64,000 nucleotides of DNA. It comes from Streptomyces albiflavescens. Lineage in GTDB: Bacteria; Actinomycetota; Actinomycetes; Streptomycetales; Streptomycetaceae. Position numbers and translations under genes: made by a program. Numbering within the stretch: the stretch's first letter is position 1; the number at the start of each line of letters is the position of its first letter. Positions 25,107-34,474 of this stretch are shown here, one piece after another. The stretch spans positions 855,962 to 919,961 of the forward strand of contig NZ_BMMM01000001.1 in NCBI RefSeq assembly GCF_014645835.1, given 5' to 3'. The notes below the pieces were generated by a model. The model saw nothing but the letters and a program-made list of their open reading frames with translations, had not been told where the DNA came from and made no database searches.

Positions 25107-26441
25107 ATGACTGCCCACACCCCCGACCGGCAAGTGGCCCGATCCGCGGTGCTCAGCGCCCGGCTCGACGACTTCGACCCGGAGATCGCCACCGCGATCG
25201 GCGCGGAACTGGCCCGGCAGCGCGGCACCCTGGAGATGATCGCGAGCGAGAACTTCGCGCCGCTCGCGGTCATGCAGGCCCAGGGCTCGGTGCTGACCAA
25301 CAAGTACGCCGAGGGCTACCCCGGACGCCGCTACTACGGCGGCTGCGAGCACGTCGACGCCGTCGAGCAGATCGCGATCGACCGCATCAAGCAGTTGTTC
25401 GGAGCCGAGGCCGCCAACGTGCAGCCCCACTCCGGCGCGCAGGCCAACGCCGCTGTCATGGCCGCTCTGCTCCAGCCCGGCGACACGATCCTGGGCCTGG
25501 ACCTGGCCCACGGCGGCCACCTCACCCACGGCATGCGGCTCAATTTCTCCGGGCGCCTGTACAAGGTGGCGGCCTATCAGGTCGGCGAGGACGACCACCG
25601 CGTCGACATGGAGCAGGTCCGCAAGCTCGCCCACGAGCACCGGCCGAAGCTGATCGTGGCCGGCTGGTCGGCCTACCCCCGGCAGCTCGACTTCGCGGAG
25701 TTCCGTCGCATCGCGGACGAGGTCGGCGCCTACCTGATGGCCGACATGGCCCACTTCGCGGGTCTGGTGGCCGCCGGTCTGCATCCTTCGCCCGTGCCGC
25801 ACGCCCACGTCGTGACCACGACCACCCACAAGACCCTCGGCGGCCCTCGCGGCGGGGTGATCCTGTCCACCGCCGAACTCGCCAAGAAGATCAACTCCGC
25901 GGTCTTCCCGGGCCAGCAGGGCGGCCCCCTCGAACACGTCATCGCGGCGAAGGCCGTGGCCTTCAAAATGGCCGCACAGCCGGAGTTCGCGGACCGTCAG
26001 CGCCGCACCCTGGAAGGGGCGGCGATCCTGGCCGAGCGGCTGCTGGCCGAGGACACGAAGGCGGCCGGAGTCAGCGTGCTGACCGGCGGCACCGACGTAC
26101 ACCTGGTCCTGGTGGACCTGCGCCACTCCGAGCTCGACGGGAAGCAGGCCGAGGACCGGCTGCACCGGATCGGCATCACCGTCAACCGCAACGCCGTCCC
26201 CTTCGACCCGCGCCCGCCGATGATCAGCTCCGGCGTCCGCATCGGCACCCCGGCGCTGGCCGCGCGCGGCTTCGGTACGGAGGAGTTCACGGAGGTCGCC
26301 GACATCGTCGCCACGGCCTTCCTGCCCGGCTTCGACGACCAGGTCGCCGCCGCGCTGCGCCGCCGCGTCCAGGTCCTGACCGACCGCTTCCCGCTGTACC
26401 CCGTCGACCCGCAGCTCGTGGCCGAGGAGGCTGCCCAGTGA
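25107..26441 (+). CDS. glyA: Serine hydroxymethyltransferase (catabolic operon copy)
   Basis: The product is a full-length SHMT of 444 residues. It shows [15 protein letters not shown], the Schiff-base lysine K242 in [15 protein letters not shown], and [12 protein letters not shown]. It interconverts glycine plus 5,10-methylene-THF with serine plus THF. Here it heads the operon glyA-soxBDAG-sdaA-purU, where it would consume glycine and the methylene-THF made by sarcosine oxidase, giving serine for SdaA. I chose ATG 25107 (GGGAG upstream); the open frame to 25056 crosses the operator. This is probably a second, pathway-dedicated SHMT besides a housekeeping gene elsewhere, which is an inference from the context. 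Confidence 0.96.
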   Translation: MTAHTPDRQVARSAVLSARLDDFDPEIATAIGAELARQRGTLEMIASENFAPLAVMQAQGSVLTNKYAEGYPGRRYYGGCEHVDAVEQIAIDRIKQLFGAEAANVQPHSGAQANAAVMAALLQPGDTILGLDLAHGGHLTHGMRLNFSGRLYKVAAYQVGEDDHRVDMEQVRKLAHEHRPKLIVAGWSAYPRQLDFAEFRRIADEVGAYLMADMAHFAGLVAAGLHPSPVPHAHVVTTTTHKTLGGPRGGVILSTAELAKKINSAVFPGQQGGPLEHVIAAKAVAFKMAAQPEFADRQRRTLEGAAILAERLLAEDTKAAGVSVLTGGTDVHLVLVDLRHSELDGKQAEDRLHRIGITVNRNAVPFDPRPPMISSGVRIGTPALAARGFGTEEFTEVADIVATAFLPGFDDQVAAALRRRVQVLTDRFPLYPVDPQLVAEEAAQ

Positions 26442-27736
26442 TAGGCCCGCGCGACAACGCCCCCGCCCGCCCGTCTCCCACCACCACCCTCAATCGAGCT
26501 TCGCGCCCCTCTGCCGGGCCCGGCGACGCCCTGCCCGACCACCCCGACTTCCTGTGGCGCAACCCCGACCCCAAGCCGTCGTACGACGTCGTCGTCGTCG
26601 GCGGCGGCGGACACGGCCTGGCCACGGCCTACTACTTGGCCAAGAACCACGGCGTCACCAACATCGCGGTGCTGGAGAAGGGCTGGCTCGCGGGCGGCAA
26701 CATGGCCCGCAACACCACGATCATCCGCTCCAACTACCTCTGGGACGAGAGCTCCGGCATCTACGAGCACTCCCTCAAGCTCTGGGAGACCCTCGAAGAG
26801 GACCTCGACTACCCCATCCTGTTCAGCCAGCGCGGTGTGCTCAACCTCGCCCACAGCCTTCAGGACATCCGCGACAGCAAGCGCCGTGTCTATGCCAACC
26901 AGCTCAACGGCATCGACGCCGAGTGGCTGGAGCCGGAAGAGGTCGCCAAGGTCTGTCCCATCGTCAACATCTCGCCCGACGTGCGGTATCCGGTGCTCGG
27001 CGCCACGTATCAGCCGCGCGCGGGTATCGCCAAGCACGACTACGTGGCCTGGGGCTTCGCCCGCAAGGCCGACGCGTACGGCATCGACTTGATCCAGGAC
27101 TGCGAGGTCACCGGCCTCGATATCGTCGACGGCCGGGTACGCGGAGTGCGGACGACTCGCGGCGACATCGCCGCCGGCAAGGTCGCGCTCGCCGCCGCGG
27201 GCCACTCCTCCGTACTGGCCGCCATGGCGGGTCTGCGGCTACCGCTCCAGAGCCACCCGTTGCAGGCCCTGGTGTCCGAGCTGTTGGAGCCCGTGCACCC
27301 GACCGTGGTGATGTCGAACGCCGTCCACGTGTACGTCTCTCAGGCGCACAAGGGCGAGCTGGTCATGGGCGCCGGCATCGACAGTTACAACGGCTACGGA
27401 CAGCGCGGCGCGTTCCACATCCTGGAGCGCCAGATGGCCGCCGCCCTGGAGCTGTTCCCCGTCTTCGCCCGCGCCCACATGCTGCGCACCTGGGCCGGCA
27501 TCGTCGACACCACCCCGGACGCCTCCCCCATCGTCGGCCTGACCCCCGTCGAGAACCTCTACCTCAACTGCGGCTGGGGCACCGGCGGTTTCAAGGCCAC
27601 CCCGGGCGTCGGCTGGTGCTTCGCGCACACCGTCGCCACGGGCGAACCGCACCCCTACAACGCGCCCTTCACGCTCGACCGCTTCACCACCGGCGCTCTG
27701 GTCGACGAGCACGGCGCGGCCGCCGTAGCCCACTAG
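26438..27736 (+). CDS. soxB: Sarcosine oxidase, beta subunit
   Basis: The product is 432 residues and the DAO-family subunit of heterotetrameric sarcosine oxidase. The FAD-binding motif [18 protein letters not shown] is near residue 50, followed by [21 protein letters not shown], the region where FMN is covalently held in this family, and the C-terminal [14 protein letters not shown]. It oxidises sarcosine to glycine. GTG 26438 overlaps the glyA stop (GTGA), so translation is coupled. Partners SoxD, SoxA and SoxG follow in order. The first 25 or so residues are a Pro/Ser-rich extension beyond the usual start. Confidence 0.96.
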   Translation: MIGPRDNAPARPSPTTTLNRASRPSAGPGDALPDHPDFLWRNPDPKPSYDVVVVGGGGHGLATAYYLAKNHGVTNIAVLEKGWLAGGNMARNTTIIRSNYLWDESSGIYEHSLKLWETLEEDLDYPILFSQRGVLNLAHSLQDIRDSKRRVYANQLNGIDAEWLEPEEVAKVCPIVNISPDVRYPVLGATYQPRAGIAKHDYVAWGFARKADAYGIDLIQDCEVTGLDIVDGRVRGVRTTRGDIAAGKVALAAAGHSSVLAAMAGLRLPLQSHPLQALVSELLEPVHPTVVMSNAVHVYVSQAHKGELVMGAGIDSYNGYGQRGAFHILERQMAAALELFPVFARAHMLRTWAGIVDTTPDASPIVGLTPVENLYLNCGWGTGGFKATPGVGWCFAHTVATGEPHPYNAPFTLDRFTTGALVDEHGAAAVAH

Positions 27737-27765
27737 CCGTCGCCCACCAGCCAAGGAGTAACGAC

Positions 27766-28092
27766 ATGCAGCTCATAGCCTGCCCCTGGTGCGGTGAGCG
27801 CGAGGAGATCGAGTTCCACTACGGCGGTGAGGCGCACATCGCCTACCCCGAGGACCCCTACGCGCTCGACGACGAGCAGTGGGCCCAGTACGTCTTCTTC
27901 CGCGACAATCCCAAGGGCCCGTTCGCCGAACGGTGGGTGCACTCGGCCGGCTGCCGGCGCTGGTTCAACGCGCTGCGCGACACCGTCACCCACGAGTTCC
28001 TCACGGTCTACGGCATCGGGGCCGAGCGCCCTTCCCACACGAGCACCGCACCCGCCGCCCCGCGGGCGAAGGGCCAGGAGGCCAGCCGATGA
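27766..28092 (+). CDS. soxD: Sarcosine oxidase, delta subunit
   Basis: The product is 108 residues. It begins with the zinc-binding segment MQLIACPWCGERE, then HYGGEAH, and ends its conserved core at HSAGCRRWFNALRDT; the Cys/His pattern is that of the small Zn-containing delta subunit of tetrameric sarcosine oxidase. The C-terminal 20 residues are Ala/Pro-rich and variable. The ATG at 27766 has AAGGAG eight bases upstream, and the stop overlaps the start of soxA (ATGA). Confidence 0.95.
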   Translation: MQLIACPWCGEREEIEFHYGGEAHIAYPEDPYALDDEQWAQYVFFRDNPKGPFAERWVHSAGCRRWFNALRDTVTHEFLTVYGIGAERPSHTSTAPAAPRAKGQEASR

Positions 28093-30950
28093 ACACCCCC
28101 TTCCGTGCCCCCGGCCACGGTCACGTCGACCGCGACACCACCCTCTCCTTCACCTTCGACGGCACCGCCTACACCGGGCACCCCGGCGACACCCTCGCCT
28201 CGGCGCTGCTGGCCAACGGCGTGCACCACGTGGCCGACAGCATCAAGCACGGCCGCCCGCGCGGTGTCCTGGCCGCCGGAGCCGAAGAGCCCAACGCGCT
28301 CGTGCAGATCGAGGCCCCCTTCCCCGAGCCCATGCTCACGGCCACCACCGTGGAGCTGTACGACGGTCTCGTCGCCCGGGGTCTGTCCGGCCAGGGCAGG
28401 CTGAGCAGCGAGCCCGACACCGCCCGCTACGACACCATGCACGCCCACTGCGACCTGCTCGTCGTCGGCGCGGGCCCGGCGGGCCTGGCCACCACGCTGG
28501 CCGCCGCCCGGTCCGGAGCCCGGGTGATCCTCGTCGACGAACTCCCGCAGCCCGGCGGGTCGTTGCTCGGCAGCCAGGAACTGCTCGAAGGCGCACCGGC
28601 GAAGGCATGGGTCGACGAGGTCGTCGCGGAACTCGACGGCCTCGCCGACGTACGGATACTCCAGCGCACCACCGCCTTCGGCCACTACGACGACGGGCTC
28701 GTCCTGGCCCTGGAGAAGCGCACCGACCACCTCGGTGCCGCGGCGCCCCCGCACGTCTCACGGCAGCGGATCTGGCGTATCCGCGCCCGGCAGGTCGTGT
28801 ACGCCACCGGCGCCTACGAGCGTCCGGTCGCCTTCGACGACAACGACCGCCCCGGGATCATGCTGGCCGGCTCGGCCCGCACCTACCTCAACCGCTTCGG
28901 CGTGCTGCCCGGCGAGCAGGCCGTCGTGTTCACCACGAACGACAGCGCCTACCCGGCCGCCCTCGAACTGGCCGACGCGGGCGTGCGGATCGCCGCGGTG
29001 ATCGACGCTCGCGAGGAGGTGCCGGAACACTGGCGCACTGCCTGCGACGAACGCGGCATCGGCATCCGCGCGGGCCACGTCGTCACCGGCACGAGCGGCA
29101 TCGAACGCGTCACCCGCGCCCATGTCGCCCCCTTCGGCCACGGAGACCTCGGCGAGCGGCAGGGCATCGACTGCGACCTGCTGCTGGTCTCCGGCGGCTG
29201 GAACCCCGCGGTGGCCCTGTTCAGCCAGGCCCGCGGCACCCTGCGCTACGACGCCGGAATCGGCGCCTTCGTCCCCGGGGAGGCACTGCGCACCGTCCGT
29301 GCGGCGGGATCGGCCGACGGTACGTTCACCCTGTCCGGCTGTCTCGCCGACGGAGTGGACGCCGCCTGGCAGGCGCTGTCGGCCATCAGCAGGACCGGCC
29401 AGATGATCGCCCTGCCGACGCCCGCTCCGCTCCCGGAAGCGGCACCCACCCGGGTGCTGTGGCGGGTGCCGAGCCCCCAGGAAGGTCTGGACGGCGTGCT
29501 CCAGTTCGTCGACCTGCAACGCGACGCGACCGTCTCCGACGTGCTGCGGGCGACCGGGGCGGGCCTGCGGTCGGTGGAGCACGTCAAGCGGTACACCACG
29601 ATCGGCACCGCCCACGACCAGGGCCGCACCTCGGGCGTGATGACCTCGGGCATCGTCGCCGAGGCACTCGGCGTGGATGTCGCCGACCTCGGCACCATGC
29701 GCCTGCGCCCGCCGGCCGTACCGGTCGCCTTCGCCGCCCTCGCCGGCCGCAACCGCGGTGAACTGTTCGACCCGGTCCGGGTGACCGCGCTGCACCCCTG
29801 GCACGTCGAGCAGGGCGCCCTGTTCGAGGACGTCGGCCAGTGGAAGCGTCCCTGGTACTACCCCCGGCCGGGCGAGACCATGGACGAGTCCGTGCTGCGC
29901 GAGTGCCGGGCCGCCCGCACCGGCGTCGCGATGATGGACGGCTCCACGCTCGGCAAGATCAATGTGCAGGGACCGGACGCCGGCGTACTGCTGGACCGGC
30001 TCTACACGAACCTGATGAGCACCCTCAAGGTGGGCCGGGTCCGCTACGGCGTGATGTGCGGCGTGGACGGCATGGCCATCGACGACGGCACCGTGATCCG
30101 GGTGGCCGAGCAGGAGTTCCTGCTGACCACGACCACCGGCAACGCGGCCAAGATCCTCGAATGGATGGAGGAGTGGCTGCAGACGGAGTGGCCCGACCTG
30201 CGCGTGCACCTCACCTCCGTCACCGAGCACTGGGTGACGATCCCCCTGGTCGGCCCGCGCTCCCGCGACGTACTGGCCCTGGTGGCACCGGACCTGGACG
30301 TCGACAACGACGCCTTCCCCTTCATGTCCTGGAAGGACACCACCGTCGCCGGGGTGGCGGCGCGCGTGTGCCGGATCAGCTTCTCCGGTGAACTCGCCTA
30401 CGAGATCAACGTGCCCGCCTGGTACGGCATCACCGTATGGAAGGCCCTGTACACGGCAGGCAGCGAGTTCGGCCTCACGACGTACGGCACCGAGACGATG
30501 CACGTGCTGCGCGCCGAAAAGGCCTACCCGATCATCGGGCAGGACACCGACGGCACCATCACCCCGCAGGACCTGGGCATGTCGTGGGTCGTGTCCAAGA
30601 AGAAGCCGGACTTCGTCGGCAAGCGGTCCTTCACCCGAGCCGAGAACCAGCGCGACGACCGCAAGCAGCTGGTGGGTCTGCTGCCCGTCGACGAGCGGGT
30701 CCTGCTCCCCGAAGGCGCCCAGATCATCGCCACCAGCGACATCCCGGCGCCGCCGGTCCCCATGCTGGGCCACGTCACCTCCAGCTACCGCAGCGACGCC
30801 CTGCAGCGGACGTTCGCCCTGGCCCTGGTGCGCTCGGGAACCCGGCGCATCGGCGAGACCCTCTACGTCCCGCTGGACGGCCGGACCGTCCCGGTGACCG
30901 TGACCGACCCCGTGCTCTTCGACAAGGAGGGAGCTCGCCGTGACGGTTGA
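28089..30950 (+). CDS. soxA: Sarcosine oxidase, alpha subunit
   Basis: The product is 953 residues, the usual length. Residues 15-100 are the ferredoxin-like N-terminal domain (LSFTFDGTAYTGHPGDTLAS). About 118-500 is the NAD/FAD domain with VVGAGPAGLATTLAA, and about 570-950 is the aminomethyltransferase (GcvT-like) THF-binding domain, with ARTGVAMMDGSTLGKI and RAEKAYPIIGQDTDG. It binds NAD and THF and channels the methyl carbon to 5,10-methylene-THF. The start overlaps soxD and the end overlaps soxG by 11 bp. Confidence 0.96.
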   Translation: MNTPFRAPGHGHVDRDTTLSFTFDGTAYTGHPGDTLASALLANGVHHVADSIKHGRPRGVLAAGAEEPNALVQIEAPFPEPMLTATTVELYDGLVARGLSGQGRLSSEPDTARYDTMHAHCDLLVVGAGPAGLATTLAAARSGARVILVDELPQPGGSLLGSQELLEGAPAKAWVDEVVAELDGLADVRILQRTTAFGHYDDGLVLALEKRTDHLGAAAPPHVSRQRIWRIRARQVVYATGAYERPVAFDDNDRPGIMLAGSARTYLNRFGVLPGEQAVVFTTNDSAYPAALELADAGVRIAAVIDAREEVPEHWRTACDERGIGIRAGHVVTGTSGIERVTRAHVAPFGHGDLGERQGIDCDLLLVSGGWNPAVALFSQARGTLRYDAGIGAFVPGEALRTVRAAGSADGTFTLSGCLADGVDAAWQALSAISRTGQMIALPTPAPLPEAAPTRVLWRVPSPQEGLDGVLQFVDLQRDATVSDVLRATGAGLRSVEHVKRYTTIGTAHDQGRTSGVMTSGIVAEALGVDVADLGTMRLRPPAVPVAFAALAGRNRGELFDPVRVTALHPWHVEQGALFEDVGQWKRPWYYPRPGETMDESVLRECRAARTGVAMMDGSTLGKINVQGPDAGVLLDRLYTNLMSTLKVGRVRYGVMCGVDGMAIDDGTVIRVAEQEFLLTTTTGNAAKILEWMEEWLQTEWPDLRVHLTSVTEHWVTIPLVGPRSRDVLALVAPDLDVDNDAFPFMSWKDTTVAGVAARVCRISFSGELAYEINVPAWYGITVWKALYTAGSEFGLTTYGTETMHVLRAEKAYPIIGQDTDGTITPQDLGMSWVVSKKKPDFVGKRSFTRAENQRDDRKQLVGLLPVDERVLLPEGAQIIATSDIPAPPVPMLGHVTSSYRSDALQRTFALALVRSGTRRIGETLYVPLDGRTVPVTVTDPVLFDKEGARRDG

Positions 30951-31533
30951 GACGCCCATTCGCTTCAGCCCGCTGTCCGAGTGGCAGGACGACTTCGCCC
31001 AGCTGCCGACCGGACTCCAGGTGCGGGAACTGCCCTACCTGACCCAGCTCACCCTGCGGGTGGCGCCCGGCAGTGCCGCGGCGAAGGCCGTGGAATCCGC
31101 CCTGGACATCACCCTCCCCGGTCCCCTGCGCGCCGAACTGTCCGGCGACGTCAAGGTGTTGTGGATGGGCCCGGACGAATGGCTCCTGGCGGCCCCCGAG
31201 GGCCTGCAGGACGAGCTCCTCGCGCAGCTGCGATCGGCCATCGGTGACGAGTTCGCCGCCGTCACCGACGTCTCGGCGCAGCGCACCACGCTGGCCCTCT
31301 CCGGGCACCTCGTCCGCGAGGTCCTGGCCCAGGGCTGTGCCATCGATCTGGACCCGCGGGCAACACCCGTCGGCTCCTGCCTGACCACGCTGCTGGCGCA
31401 GGCGCCGATCACCCTCGTGGTGCGCGGCGAGGGGGCGTCCAGCGTCTGGCTGCTGGTCCGCTCCTCGTTCGCCTCCTACCTGGCCACCTGGCTGGTCGAC
31501 GCCGGCACGGAATACCGGGGAAGCAGCGGATGA
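30940..31533 (+). CDS. soxG: Sarcosine oxidase, gamma subunit
   Basis: The product is 197 residues, the fourth subunit of the heterotetramer. Typical features are the segment [14 protein letters not shown] and the closing [15 protein letters not shown]. It starts at GTG 30940, with AGGAGG nine bases upstream lying inside the end of soxA, and its stop overlaps the sdaA start (ATGA). It carries no cofactor motifs of its own and is structurally related to the THF-binding domain of GcvT-type proteins. Confidence 0.94.
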   Translation: MTVETPIRFSPLSEWQDDFAQLPTGLQVRELPYLTQLTLRVAPGSAAAKAVESALDITLPGPLRAELSGDVKVLWMGPDEWLLAAPEGLQDELLAQLRSAIGDEFAAVTDVSAQRTTLALSGHLVREVLAQGCAIDLDPRATPVGSCLTTLLAQAPITLVVRGEGASSVWLLVRSSFASYLATWLVDAGTEYRGSSG

Positions 31534-32909
31534 GCATCAGCGTCTTCGACATGTTCAAGGTCGGCATCGGCCCCTCCAGCTCCCACACCGTCGGCCCCAT
31601 GCGCGCGGCGCTCTCCTTCGCGAACGCCTTGGAGCGGGACGGTCTGCTGGAGGAGACGAGCCGCGTCCATGTCGAGCTGTTCGGTTCGCTGGGCGCCACC
31701 GGGCACGGGCACGGCAGTGTGAAGGCCGTGGTCCTCGGGCTGGAGGGCGAGGGGCCCGAGCTGGTCGACCCGGCCGTCGCGGAGCCGACGATGGACCGGG
31801 TCCGGGCGACGCGGAGCCTGCGGCTGCTGGGCAAGCACGCCATCGCCTTCCAGGTCGACGAGGACGTTGTCCTGCACCGCGGCAAGCGGCTGGCCTTCCA
31901 TGCGAATGCCATGACCTTCGAGGCCACCGGCCATGACGGCAGCTGCCTGGTCAGGCGCACGTACTACTCCGTCGGCGGCGGATTCGTCGTGGACGAGAAT
32001 TCGGCCGACGGACCGCAGATCGTCCCGGACAGCACACCGGTGCGCTACCCGTTCACCACCGGAGCCGAGTTGCTGGCCCACACCAGGGCCACCGGGCTGC
32101 CGATCAGCTCGATCATGATGGCGAACGAACTGGCCTGGCGCAGCGAGGACGAGGTCCGCGCCGGCCTGCTGCACATCTGGTCGGTGATGCAGGAGTGCGT
32201 GCGCCAAGGCACCGCACACGACGGGGTGTTGCCCGGCGGGCTGAAGGTGCGCCGCCGGGCGGCCGCCCTGCACCGCAAGCTGGTGGCGGCGGATGCCGAG
32301 GCCGAGACCGACTCCCTGCACGCCATGGAGTGGGTCACCCTGTACGCGCTGGCCGTCAACGAGGAGAACGCGGCGGGCGGCAGGGTGGTGACCGCCCCGA
32401 CCAACGGTGCGGCCGGCATCGTCCCGGCGGTGCTGCACTACTACGAACGCTTCGTGCGCGGTGCTGGGCCGGACGGGATCGTCCACTTCCTGCTGACCGC
32501 GGCCGCCGTCGGTGTGCTGTTCAAGGAGAACGCCTCCATCTCGGGCGCCGAGGTCGGCTGCCAGGGCGAGGTGGGTTCCGCCTGCTCGATGGCCGCGGCA
32601 GGCCTGGCCGAGGCCCTCGGCGGAACCCCGGAACAGGTGGAGAACGCGGCCGAGATCGGCATCGAGCACAACCTCGGCCTGACCTGCGACCCCGTGGGCG
32701 GTCTCGTCCAGATCCCCTGCATCGAACGCAACGCGGTCGCCTCCCTCAAGGCCATCACCGCTGCGCGGATGGCCCTGCACGGCGACGGCACCCACCACGT
32801 CTCTCTCGACCAGGCGATCAAGACCATGCGGGAGACCGGAGCCGACATGAAGGACAAGTACAAGGAGACCGCCCGCGGTGGTCTCGCTCTCAACGTCGTC
32901 GAGTGCTGA
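31530..32909 (+). CDS. sdaA: L-serine ammonia-lyase, iron-sulfur-dependent
   Basis: The product is 459 residues. The N-terminal beta domain contains [19 protein letters not shown]. The C-terminal catalytic domain has the [4Fe-4S] ligands in [16 protein letters not shown] and [14 protein letters not shown], and the protein ends in VVEC, the C-terminal cysteine tail known from type II serine dehydratases. It deaminates serine to pyruvate plus ammonia, which completes sarcosine catabolism in this operon. It is translationally coupled to soxG and 11 bp from purU. Confidence 0.95.
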   Translation: MSISVFDMFKVGIGPSSSHTVGPMRAALSFANALERDGLLEETSRVHVELFGSLGATGHGHGSVKAVVLGLEGEGPELVDPAVAEPTMDRVRATRSLRLLGKHAIAFQVDEDVVLHRGKRLAFHANAMTFEATGHDGSCLVRRTYYSVGGGFVVDENSADGPQIVPDSTPVRYPFTTGAELLAHTRATGLPISSIMMANELAWRSEDEVRAGLLHIWSVMQECVRQGTAHDGVLPGGLKVRRRAAALHRKLVAADAEAETDSLHAMEWVTLYALAVNEENAAGGRVVTAPTNGAAGIVPAVLHYYERFVRGAGPDGIVHFLLTAAAVGVLFKENASISGAEVGCQGEVGSACSMAAAGLAEALGGTPEQVENAAEIGIEHNLGLTCDPVGGLVQIPCIERNAVASLKAITAARMALHGDGTHHVSLDQAIKTMRETGADMKDKYKETARGGLALNVVEC

Positions 32910-32920
32910 GGAGCCCCCCC

Positions 32921-33775
32921 ATGAAGACCGAGTTCGTCCTCACCCTCAGCTGCCCCGAGCGTCCCGGCATCCTCCACGCCGTGACGTCGTTCCTGCTCGG
33001 GCACGGATGCGACATCACCGAGCACCAGCAGTTCGACGACGCCGACCACGGCATCGTGTTCCTGCGCACCAGTTTCGCCGCCCTCGACACCGAGGTCACC
33101 GTGGACGGTCTGCGGGACACCTTCGCGCCCGTGGCCGCCGAGTTCGGGATGGAATGGCAGCTCAGGAACGCCGCACTCAAGCCGCGCGTGCTGGTGATGG
33201 TGTCCAAGTTCGACCACTGCCTGGCCGACCTGCTCTACCGGTGGCGCAGCAACGCCCTGGACGCAGAGATCGTCCTGGTGGCCTCCAACCACCCCGACCT
33301 GGAGCCACTGGTGGCAGCCGACGGAGTGCCGTTCGAGCACATCCCGGTGACGGCCGACACCAAGCCGCAGGCGGAAGCCCGGCTGCTCGCTCTGGTCGAG
33401 GAACACCACATCGACCTCATCGTCCTCGCCCGCTACATGCAGGTGCTCTCCGACGACCTGTGCAAACGGCTCGAAGGCAGGGCCATCAACATCCACCACT
33501 CCTTCCTGCCAAGCTTCGCCGGTGCCAAGCCGTACCACCAGGCCCACCGCCGCGGGGTGAAGCTCGTCGGCGCGACCGCCCACTACGTCACGGCCGATCT
33601 GGACGAGGGACCGATCATCGAGCAGGAGATCATCCGGGTCGATCACCGTGCCGGCGCCGACCGACTCGTCACCGTCGGCCGCGACGCCGAACGCCTGGCG
33701 CTGGCCCGCGCCGTCAACTGGCACTGCCAGGGCCGCGTCCTGATCCACGGCAATCGGACCGTGGTCTTCAGCTGA
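32921..33775 (+). CDS. purU: Formyltetrahydrofolate deformylase
   Basis: The product is 284 residues. The N-terminal ACT domain (about 5-85) begins FVLTLSCPERPGILHAVT. The C-terminal formyltransferase-fold domain contains LARYMQVLS and the catalytic NIHHSFLPSFAGAKPYHQA, and ends near the aspartate of TADLDEGPIIEQ. It hydrolyses 10-formyl-THF to formate and THF, so it regenerates the THF needed by sarcosine oxidase when one-carbon units accumulate. PurU is a regular last member of sox operons. The ATG at 32921 follows GAGGAG. Confidence 0.95.
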   Translation: MKTEFVLTLSCPERPGILHAVTSFLLGHGCDITEHQQFDDADHGIVFLRTSFAALDTEVTVDGLRDTFAPVAAEFGMEWQLRNAALKPRVLVMVSKFDHCLADLLYRWRSNALDAEIVLVASNHPDLEPLVAADGVPFEHIPVTADTKPQAEARLLALVEEHHIDLIVLARYMQVLSDDLCKRLEGRAINIHHSFLPSFAGAKPYHQAHRRGVKLVGATAHYVTADLDEGPIIEQEIIRVDHRAGADRLVTVGRDAERLALARAVNWHCQGRVLIHGNRTVVFS

Positions 33776-34338
33776 CCCTCACGACCAGGACCATACGCGG
33801 GCCAAAGTCCGCCGACTTCCCCGCGGCCGACACATTCGCACTGGTCAGGACCATGCGACAGCTGTACCGCCAACAGACGATGAACCTGCTGGTGTCGCAC
33901 TCGCCGAAGAAGCCCGGCTTCTTCTGGTCGGCGATCGTGGTGGTCCCTCAAGGGGAGCATGTCCAGGGGCGTGGCGCGCCCCCCGGCGGCGCCCGCCCGT
34001 GGTCGCCGTCAGGCGTGTCCGGCAAGTGCGGCGAGCAACTGCCAAGACACAGGTCGAAACGTTCAATCAAACATGCGTGCATCCGGGTCACAAACAATGC
34101 TGCGCCAACAACAACCAAAACGAGAGGGGCGCACAACCCAAGCAATTCGGCTTTTGCATATCATCCGAGCTTCGCAACCACTCTTGCCTTGGTCTCACGC
34201 TCTGCAGCTAGCTATGTGCTGCGCCCACTTCCTGGCCCGGGTTCCCGATGAACCCTGGACCGACCGGCGGCATATCGGCCAGTCCTCTGGCCCGTCGGTC
34301 AGGGAGGTGGTCGGGAAAGCTGCATGTGAGGAGTAGTC
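33776..34338. promoter_or_regulatory. Intergenic region with repeat copy B and the lasso-operon promoter region
   Basis: This 563-bp gap lies between purU and the lasso precursor gene. Its first part carries repeat copy B (33864-33924). From about 34060 to 34200 the composition turns clearly AT-richer (stretches such as CAACAACAACCAAAACG), as expected of a promoter and leader for the lasso operon. No open frame here resembles a protein family. Confidence 0.55.
33864..33924 (+). repeat. 61-bp dispersed repeat, copy B
   Basis: By eye it matches copy C at 54 of 61 bases and copy A at 51 of 61. The plus-frame peptide is MNLLVSHSPKKPGFF. It lies between purU and the lasso precursor, in the same orientation as A and C. 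The downstream hairpin seen at A and C is not intact here; only a trace CGTCAGGCG is found near 34007. Confidence 0.72.
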
Positions 34339-34449
34339 ATGAAGAAGGCCTATGAGGCGCCGACGCTCGTCCGGCTCGGTACGTTCCGGAAGGAGACGGG
34401 GCTCCTGCAGCGCCACGGCAACGACCGACTGATCCTGAGCAAGAACTGA
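34339..34449 (+). CDS. Lasso peptide precursor, citrulassin type
   Basis: The product is 36 residues and starts at ATG 34339, with GAGGAG five bases upstream. The leader MKKAYEAPTLVRLGTFRKE is followed by TG. It carries the lasso leader pattern Y5-P8-L10-G14-F16 recognised by the RRE protein, and Thr20 at position -2. The predicted core is LLQRHGNDRLILSKN (15 residues): Leu1 closes an eight-residue ring on Asp8, leaving a seven-residue tail. The segment GNDRL plus LSKN matches my memory of the citrulassin family (LLGLAGNDRLVLSKN), whose Arg9 is converted to citrulline. Cutting one residue earlier (Gly1-Asp9, a nine-residue ring) is an alternative. Confidence 0.9.
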   Translation: MKKAYEAPTLVRLGTFRKETGLLQRHGNDRLILSKN

Positions 34450-34474
34450 CGACCGACGGTCCCTGACCGACGTC

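Noticed and set aside
28758..30959. 733-codon minus-strand frame opposite soxA
   Set aside because: soxA is unambiguous by full-length homology; the antisense frame arises from high third-position GC.
34339..34449. Peptidyl arginine deiminase as part of the lasso cluster
   Set aside because: No gene in the window shows the deiminase signature; citrullination can only be postulated from the core sequence.
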